Translations under genes and position numbers: made by a program
Notes under the pieces: model-generated
Told to the model about the DNA's origin: nothing
Seen by the model: the letters and a program-made list of their open reading frames with translations, nothing else
The model's database searches: none
Shown: positions 5,803 to 9,548 of the stretch, piece after piece
How positions within the stretch are numbered: the first letter of the stretch is position 1
Layout of the letters: each line of letters opens with the position of its first letter
NCBI GenBank assembly: GCA_964405075.1
Contig: CAYOMP010000108.1
Span: 1 to 9,548 of the forward strand
Origin: CAYOMP01 sp964405075
Lineage (GTDB): Bacteria > Bacillota > Clostridia > Lachnospirales > Lachnospiraceae
Reading direction: 5' to 3'
Length of the DNA: 9,548 nucleotides

Positions 5803-6503
5803 AGTTTTTCCTTTTCGAGACGTTCTCTCTCAGCCTGTGAAAGTCTTAAATAATCCGGTTCATGTTCTGTAGCAGTCTCTACTTTTCCTGCTTTTAAATA
5901 CTGTATAGCTAATGCTCCAAGTGCTCCTGCTCTTTGTCTACTCATATGAAGCGGTGCAAAATCAAAAGGCACTTTAAGTTCATTTTGTATAGTCGCTTTA
6001 TATACTGGTATACCATCCCCAACAAAAACAACTGGCCTGTTCAATTCATTTAGCATTCCTATAACATCCATAACATCTACAGCCATCTGCTCTTTTATAA
6101 CTTTCATATCATTATTTTGGAACTCATATATTCCGGTATACACTTGATTACGTTTCGCGTCCATAATCGGGCAAACAAGCTTTTGTGTTCCACACATATT
6201 GTATGCCAATCCATCAACCGTAGGTACATTCACTATTGGTTTATTAAGTGCCAAACCTAATCCCTTAGCCGTAGCTGAACCAATTCTCAATCCTGTAAAG
6301 GAACCTGGTCCACCTGCAACTGCTATGGCATCAATTGTTTCCATATCAGTCTCTGTCATTTGTATAATTTCATCTATCATTGGTAAAAGTGTTTGTGAAT
6401 GAGTCTTTTTATAATTAATTGTATACTCGGCTATAAGATTATCATCTTCTACTAATGCAGTAGTTGCTACTACTCCCGAACTATCTAATGCTAATATTTT
6501 CAT
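5790..6503 (-). CDS. tsaB: tRNA threonylcarbamoyladenosine biosynthesis protein TsaB
   Basis: TsaB is the ASKHA-fold partner that dimerises with TsaD and is needed for t6A37 formation with TsaE. Taking ATG 6503 as the start gives 237 residues. Family signatures are MKILALDSS at the N-terminus, THSQTLLP (34-41) and GPGSFTGLRIG (65-75). It lacks the catalytic metal-binding histidines of TsaD, as expected. A GTG at 6512 would add three residues (TD before the Met). I prefer ATG 6503 because AGGTGA lies five bases upstream, the family starts with M-K/R-I-L-A-L-D, and the GTG has a ribosome binding site too close to it. The gene overlaps tsaE by 23 nt and rimI by 13 nt. Confidence 0.94.
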   Translation of the reverse strand: MKILALDSSGVVATTALVEDDNLIAEYTINYKKTHSQTLLPMIDEIIQMTETDMETIDAIAVAGGPGSFTGLRIGSATAKGLGLALNKPIVNVPTVDGLAYNMCGTQKLVCPIMDAKRNQVYTGIYEFQNNDMKVIKEQMAVDVMDVIGMLNELNRPVVFVGDGIPVYKATIQNELKVPFDFAPLHMSRQRAGALGALAIQYLKAGKVETATEHEPDYLRLSQAERERLEKEKLCQK

Positions 6504-6936
6504 ATCTGTCACCTTTTCCTTTTATGGTAATTTTTCTATAATCGAAACCTTTTTCCAAATCTTTTTCGATAGTTATCTCTGTTATATCATCTGGTAAAAT
6601 CTCTGTTATTAAATTAGCCCATTCTATCAGGCATACTCCTTCACCATAAAAATAATCCTCATAACCAATCTCTTCCATTTCTTCAACGTCACCAATTCTA
6701 TATACATCAAAGTGATAAAATGGCATTTTACCTTCTTCATACACTTGAACAATTGTAAAAGTTGGACTATTGATAGGCTCTTCTATTTCTAATCCTTTTG
6801 CCAAACCTTGTGTAAACACTGTCTTTCCCACGCCCAAATCACCCACAAGGGTATATATATCACCTGGTTTTGACATTTTTCCAATTGTTTCTCCCAACAA
6901 AAATGTTTCTTTTGCTGAATACGTTTCTATTATCAT
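6481..6936 (-). CDS. tsaE: tRNA threonylcarbamoyladenosine biosynthesis ATPase TsaE
   Basis: A small P-loop ATPase that drives turnover of the TsaB-TsaD complex. From ATG 6936 the protein is 151 residues, the normal size. The Walker A loop is GDLGVGKT (32-39). SPTF (57-60) and HFDVYR (75-80) are family blocks, and LIEWA (103-107) is the conserved glutamate-tryptophan motif. A TTG at 6948 in the same frame would add four residues. I chose the ATG because GGAG lies seven bases before it, overlapping that TTG region. It starts 12 bases after the stop of the YcxB-like gene and ends inside tsaB. The C-terminal tail (GDRYENISIR) is encoded by the overlap with tsaB. Confidence 0.95.
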   Translation of the reverse strand: MIIETYSAKETFLLGETIGKMSKPGDIYTLVGDLGVGKTVFTQGLAKGLEIEEPINSPTFTIVQVYEEGKMPFYHFDVYRIGDVEEMEEIGYEDYFYGEGVCLIEWANLITEILPDDITEITIEKDLEKGFDYRKITIKGKGDRYENISIR

Positions 6937-6948
6937 TTTTTTCTCCAA

Positions 6949-7446
6949 TTACTTAATCTTTACCTTAGTTTCTTCAACATTATCTTTAATTATTTTAACT
7001 AATGTTTCATAATCCTGTCCAATTTGTTCTTTTGGCAAAATACTTGCACGAACCTTACTTAAGTAAATCACTATACTTCTTCCTGTTGAAACAATTTTAA
7101 CAACATCTTTCCATTCTATTTTTGCTGATTCACCATTTTGAGTTGTAATAACACCTGTAGAATCAAACTTGTATGTTATAGGATTTTGAAATATAGGTAC
7201 GGTTTTCACCTGTTTCAAAGCTCTCAAATAATATGATACAGGATTATATACTAAAAAGAATATTGTAAACATTAAATACAATAAACTCTGCCCTGATTGA
7301 ACTTCTCCATAAGTAACTACCAGCATAACTGCCGTAGCTACTCCGAAAAATATACTTAAAATACCACTAACTTTTGTATATGTGTGATACATAAAAAAAT
7401 TATACATATCCATTACTTTTAATTTTACATCTATTTTTAATTCCAT
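6949..7446 (-). CDS. YcxB-like membrane protein, function unknown
   Basis: Starting at ATG 7446 the protein has 165 residues. Two hydrophobic helices (about 26-45 and 54-71) are joined by a short loop (YGEVQSGQS). A strand-rich soluble domain follows: PITYKFDSTGVITTQNGE, then AKIEWKDVVKIVSTGRSIVIYLSK and a short LPKEQIG. This order, two helices and then a PH-like beta domain with the conserved W-xx-V pattern, is that of the YcxB-like family of uncharacterised Firmicutes membrane proteins. The ATG at 7455 is only one base from the AAGG, so the internal ATG at 7446, eight bases after AAGGA, is preferred. It lies 34 bp after tex and 12 bp before the tsaE ATG, so it shares the operon. Any tie to tRNA modification is unsupported. 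Confidence 0.82.
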   Translation of the reverse strand: MELKIDVKLKVMDMYNFFMYHTYTKVSGILSIFFGVATAVMLVVTYGEVQSGQSLLYLMFTIFFLVYNPVSYYLRALKQVKTVPIFQNPITYKFDSTGVITTQNGESAKIEWKDVVKIVSTGRSIVIYLSKVRASILPKEQIGQDYETLVKIIKDNVEETKVKIK

Positions 7447-7480
7447 ACATACCATCCTTTTTAGATTTAATGACTTGCAA

Positions 7481-9548
7481 TTACATTTTCATTGTAAGCT
7501 GTATTCTCTTCTTGTTCAAATCTACACTCATAACTTTTACATCTACAATATCACCAACACTAACTGCTTCTAATGGATGCTTAATATATTTATCCGTCAT
7601 CTGTGATATATGAACTAACCCATCATGTTTTACTCCAATATCTACAAATGCTCCAAAATCAATTACATTTCTGACAGTTCCTTTGAGTACCATTCCTGGT
7701 TCTAAATCTTTCATTTCCAATACGTCTGTTCTAAGGATTGGCTTTGGCATTTCATCTCTTGGGTCTCTGGCTGGTTTTTCTAATTCCTTAACGATGTCAA
7801 TTAGAGTTAATTCTCCAATTCCTAACTCTTCAGCAGTTTTTTTCGTATCTTTTATCTTAGAAGACAAACCATTAACTCCACCATTTTTAACATCTTCAAT
7901 TGCAAATCCAAGGCTTAAAAGTAATGATTTTGCAGCTTCATAGCTTTCCGGATGCACGCTTGTTCCATCTAATGGATTTTTACCGTCTTGAATTCTCATA
8001 AAACCTGCACACTGTTCATACGCCTTAGGACCTAATTTTCCTACTTTTAGTAATTCTTTTCTGTCTTGGAATTTTCCATTTTCTTCTCGGTAAGTTACGA
8101 TATTTTTAGCTATAGTTTTACTAATACCTGATATATATTCAAGCAATGGCGCTGATGCTGTATTTAAATCTACCCCTACTTTATTTACCGAATCTTCTAC
8201 TACACCTGTTAAGGCTTCACTAAGTTTTTTCTGATTCATATCATGCTGATACTGTCCAACACCAATAGACTTTGGATCTATCTTTACAAGTTCTGCCAAT
8301 GGATCTTGTAATCTACGGGCGATAGAAGCCGCACTTCTTTGTCCTACATCAAAGTTAGGAAATTCTTCTGTAGCTAATTTACTTGCTGAATATACTGATG
8401 CGCCAGCTTCATTTACAATAATATACTGCACATCTGCATCTATTTCTTTAAGCAGTTCAACAATAACCATTTCTGACTCTCTAGATGCAGTACCATTCCC
8501 TACAGAAATCAAGGAAACATTATATTTCTTAATCAACTCTTTTAATACTTTCTTAGATTCTTCAACCTTATTTTGTGGTGCTGTCGGATAAATTACTGTA
8601 GTATCTAAAACTTTTCCTGTCTCATCTACTACTGCCAATTTGCATCCTGTTCTAAAGGCCGGATCCCATCCCAAAACAACTCTTCCCACAATTGGAGGTT
8701 GCATTAATAACTGCTCTAAATTCTTACCAAATACTTTTATAGCTCCATCTTCAGCTTTTTCTGTTAATTCATTTCTAATTTCTCTTTCTATTGCCGGTGC
8801 AATGAGTCTGTCATAACTATCTGCTATAACTTCTCTAATCACTTTACTAGTTTCTTCATTATCATTAGTAATAATTTTCTTTTCCAAAAATCTAAGTATT
8901 TCTTCAACTGGAGCCTCAATTTTTACTGTTAAAATCTTTTCAGCTTCGCCACGATTCAAGGCTAATATTCTATGCCCTGCAATCTTTGAAATTGGTTCTT
9001 CATAATTATAATACATTTCAAATACAGATTGTGTTTCTTCATCTTTAGCTGTTGATGTAATTTTGCCCAATTTTATTGTTTGTTTTCGTATATAGCTTCT
9101 ATAATCAGCTTCATCCGATATAATTTCTGCAATAATGTCCTTTGCACCATTAATTGCATCTTCTTCTGTTAATACCTCTTTTTCTTCTGAAATATACGCT
9201 TTAGCTTCATTCATTAAATCATTAGTCTTCTGTAACAAAATAATATTAGCTAATCCATCTAATCCCTTTTCTTTTGCTATTGTTGCTCTGGTTCTTCTCT
9301 TAGGTCTATATGGTCTATACAAATCCTCTACCACAACTAATGTTTCTGCTGCTAAAATCTGTTGTTTTAATTCCTCTGTCAGCTTGCCCTGTTCCTGAAT
9401 TGTAGACAAAACTTGTTCCTTCTTTTCCTCTAAGTTGCGAAGATATGTTAATCTCTCATTCAGATTACGAAGCACTTCATCGTTCAATGCACCTGTTGCT
9501 TCTTTTCTATATCTAGCAATAAAAGGACTTGTATTTCCTTCGTCTCTC
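7481..9548 (-). CDS. tex: Tex family RNA-binding transcription accessory protein, 5' end cut off
   Basis: About 688 codons are visible. The frame stays open to the right edge (…DEGNTSPFIARYRKEATGAL…), and the family normally has a few tens of residues more at the N-terminus, so the start is outside the window. A TTG at 9487 is internal and should not be taken as the start. In order the protein shows the Tex N-terminal helical region (YRPYRPKRRTRA), a YqgF/RNase H-like domain starting at VVLGWDPAFRTGCK, a helix-hairpin-helix segment (VDLNTASAPLLEYISGI and GKFQDRKELLKVGKLG), and a C-terminal S1 RNA-binding domain over the last 74 residues (GTVRNVIDFGAFVDIG, DGLVHISQM). Tex binds nucleic acid and affects transcription and stress responses. 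In this window it is the first gene of the operon that contains tsaE, tsaB and rnz; upstream genes may exist beyond the edge. Confidence 0.96.
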   Translation of the reverse strand, partial: RDEGNTSPFIARYRKEATGALNDEVLRNLNERLTYLRNLEEKKEQVLSTIQEQGKLTEELKQQILAAETLVVVEDLYRPYRPKRRTRATIAKEKGLDGLANIILLQKTNDLMNEAKAYISEEKEVLTEEDAINGAKDIIAEIISDEADYRSYIRKQTIKLGKITSTAKDEETQSVFEMYYNYEEPISKIAGHRILALNRGEAEKILTVKIEAPVEEILRFLEKKIITNDNEETSKVIREVIADSYDRLIAPAIEREIRNELTEKAEDGAIKVFGKNLEQLLMQPPIVGRVVLGWDPAFRTGCKLAVVDETGKVLDTTVIYPTAPQNKVEESKKVLKELIKKYNVSLISVGNGTASRESEMVIVELLKEIDADVQYIIVNEAGASVYSASKLATEEFPNFDVGQRSAASIARRLQDPLAELVKIDPKSIGVGQYQHDMNQKKLSEALTGVVEDSVNKVGVDLNTASAPLLEYISGISKTIAKNIVTYREENGKFQDRKELLKVGKLGPKAYEQCAGFMRIQDGKNPLDGTSVHPESYEAAKSLLLSLGFAIEDVKNGGVNGLSSKIKDTKKTAEELGIGELTLIDIVKELEKPARDPRDEMPKPILRTDVLEMKDLEPGMVLKGTVRNVIDFGAFVDIGVKHDGLVHISQMTDKYIKHPLEAVSVGDIVDVKVMSVDLNKKRIQLTMKM

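Noticed and set aside
6199..6402. Plus-strand ORFs antisense to tsaB and tsaE (6199-6402, 6770-7012) and to tex (7683-7943, 9135-9398)
   Set aside because: They mirror conserved coding frames on the minus strand and show no motif or ribosome binding site of their own.

Overview
The window is AT-rich chromosomal DNA from a low-GC Gram-positive bacterium. The gene set, the protein styles and the strong AGGAGG-type ribosome binding sites point to the Clostridia, most likely Lachnospiraceae; genus cannot be decided from this sequence. Every gene I can support is on the minus strand, so transcription runs right to left. The content is mostly core housekeeping with unusual non-coding DNA between transcription units. 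I see no phage, insertion sequence, CRISPR array or defence system.

Right block (about 4184-9548). This is a tightly packed run in transcription order: tex (5' end cut by the right edge), a YcxB-like two-helix membrane protein, tsaE, tsaB, rimI, a 68-residue four-cysteine zinc-ribbon protein, and rnz. Gaps are short or negative, which suggests one operon. TsaE and TsaB, with TsaD further left, make the N6-threonylcarbamoyl group of t6A37 in ANN-decoding tRNAs. RNase Z matures tRNA 3' ends. RimI acetylates protein N-termini. Tex is an RNA-binding transcription accessory factor. For tsaE, tsaB and the YcxB-like gene I moved the start to an internal ATG with a better ribosome binding site.

Middle block (about 2061-4183). 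The 3' end of rnz and its trailer are tandemly duplicated with a 96-bp period. The copy next to the gene is almost identical to the second, and the copies decay with distance. A promoter then starts a two-gene unit: a membrane-anchored protein of unknown function, overlapping tsaD by 8 nt.

Left block (1-2060). Downstream of tsaD lies about 875 bp without a convincing gene. It holds an 18-bp stem two bases after the tsaD stop, segments of a degenerate repeat family, and an intrinsic terminator at about 1734-1767. A well-formed promoter then drives ispD (MEP isoprenoid pathway). After about 430 bp of AT-rich DNA, two tandem strong promoters lead into the 5' part of tRNA-Ser(UGA), which is cut by the left edge.

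The main items for a second look are the 96-bp 3'-end duplication, the 3' stem after tsaD, and the degenerate intergenic repeats. I did not find a clearly new multi-gene system.
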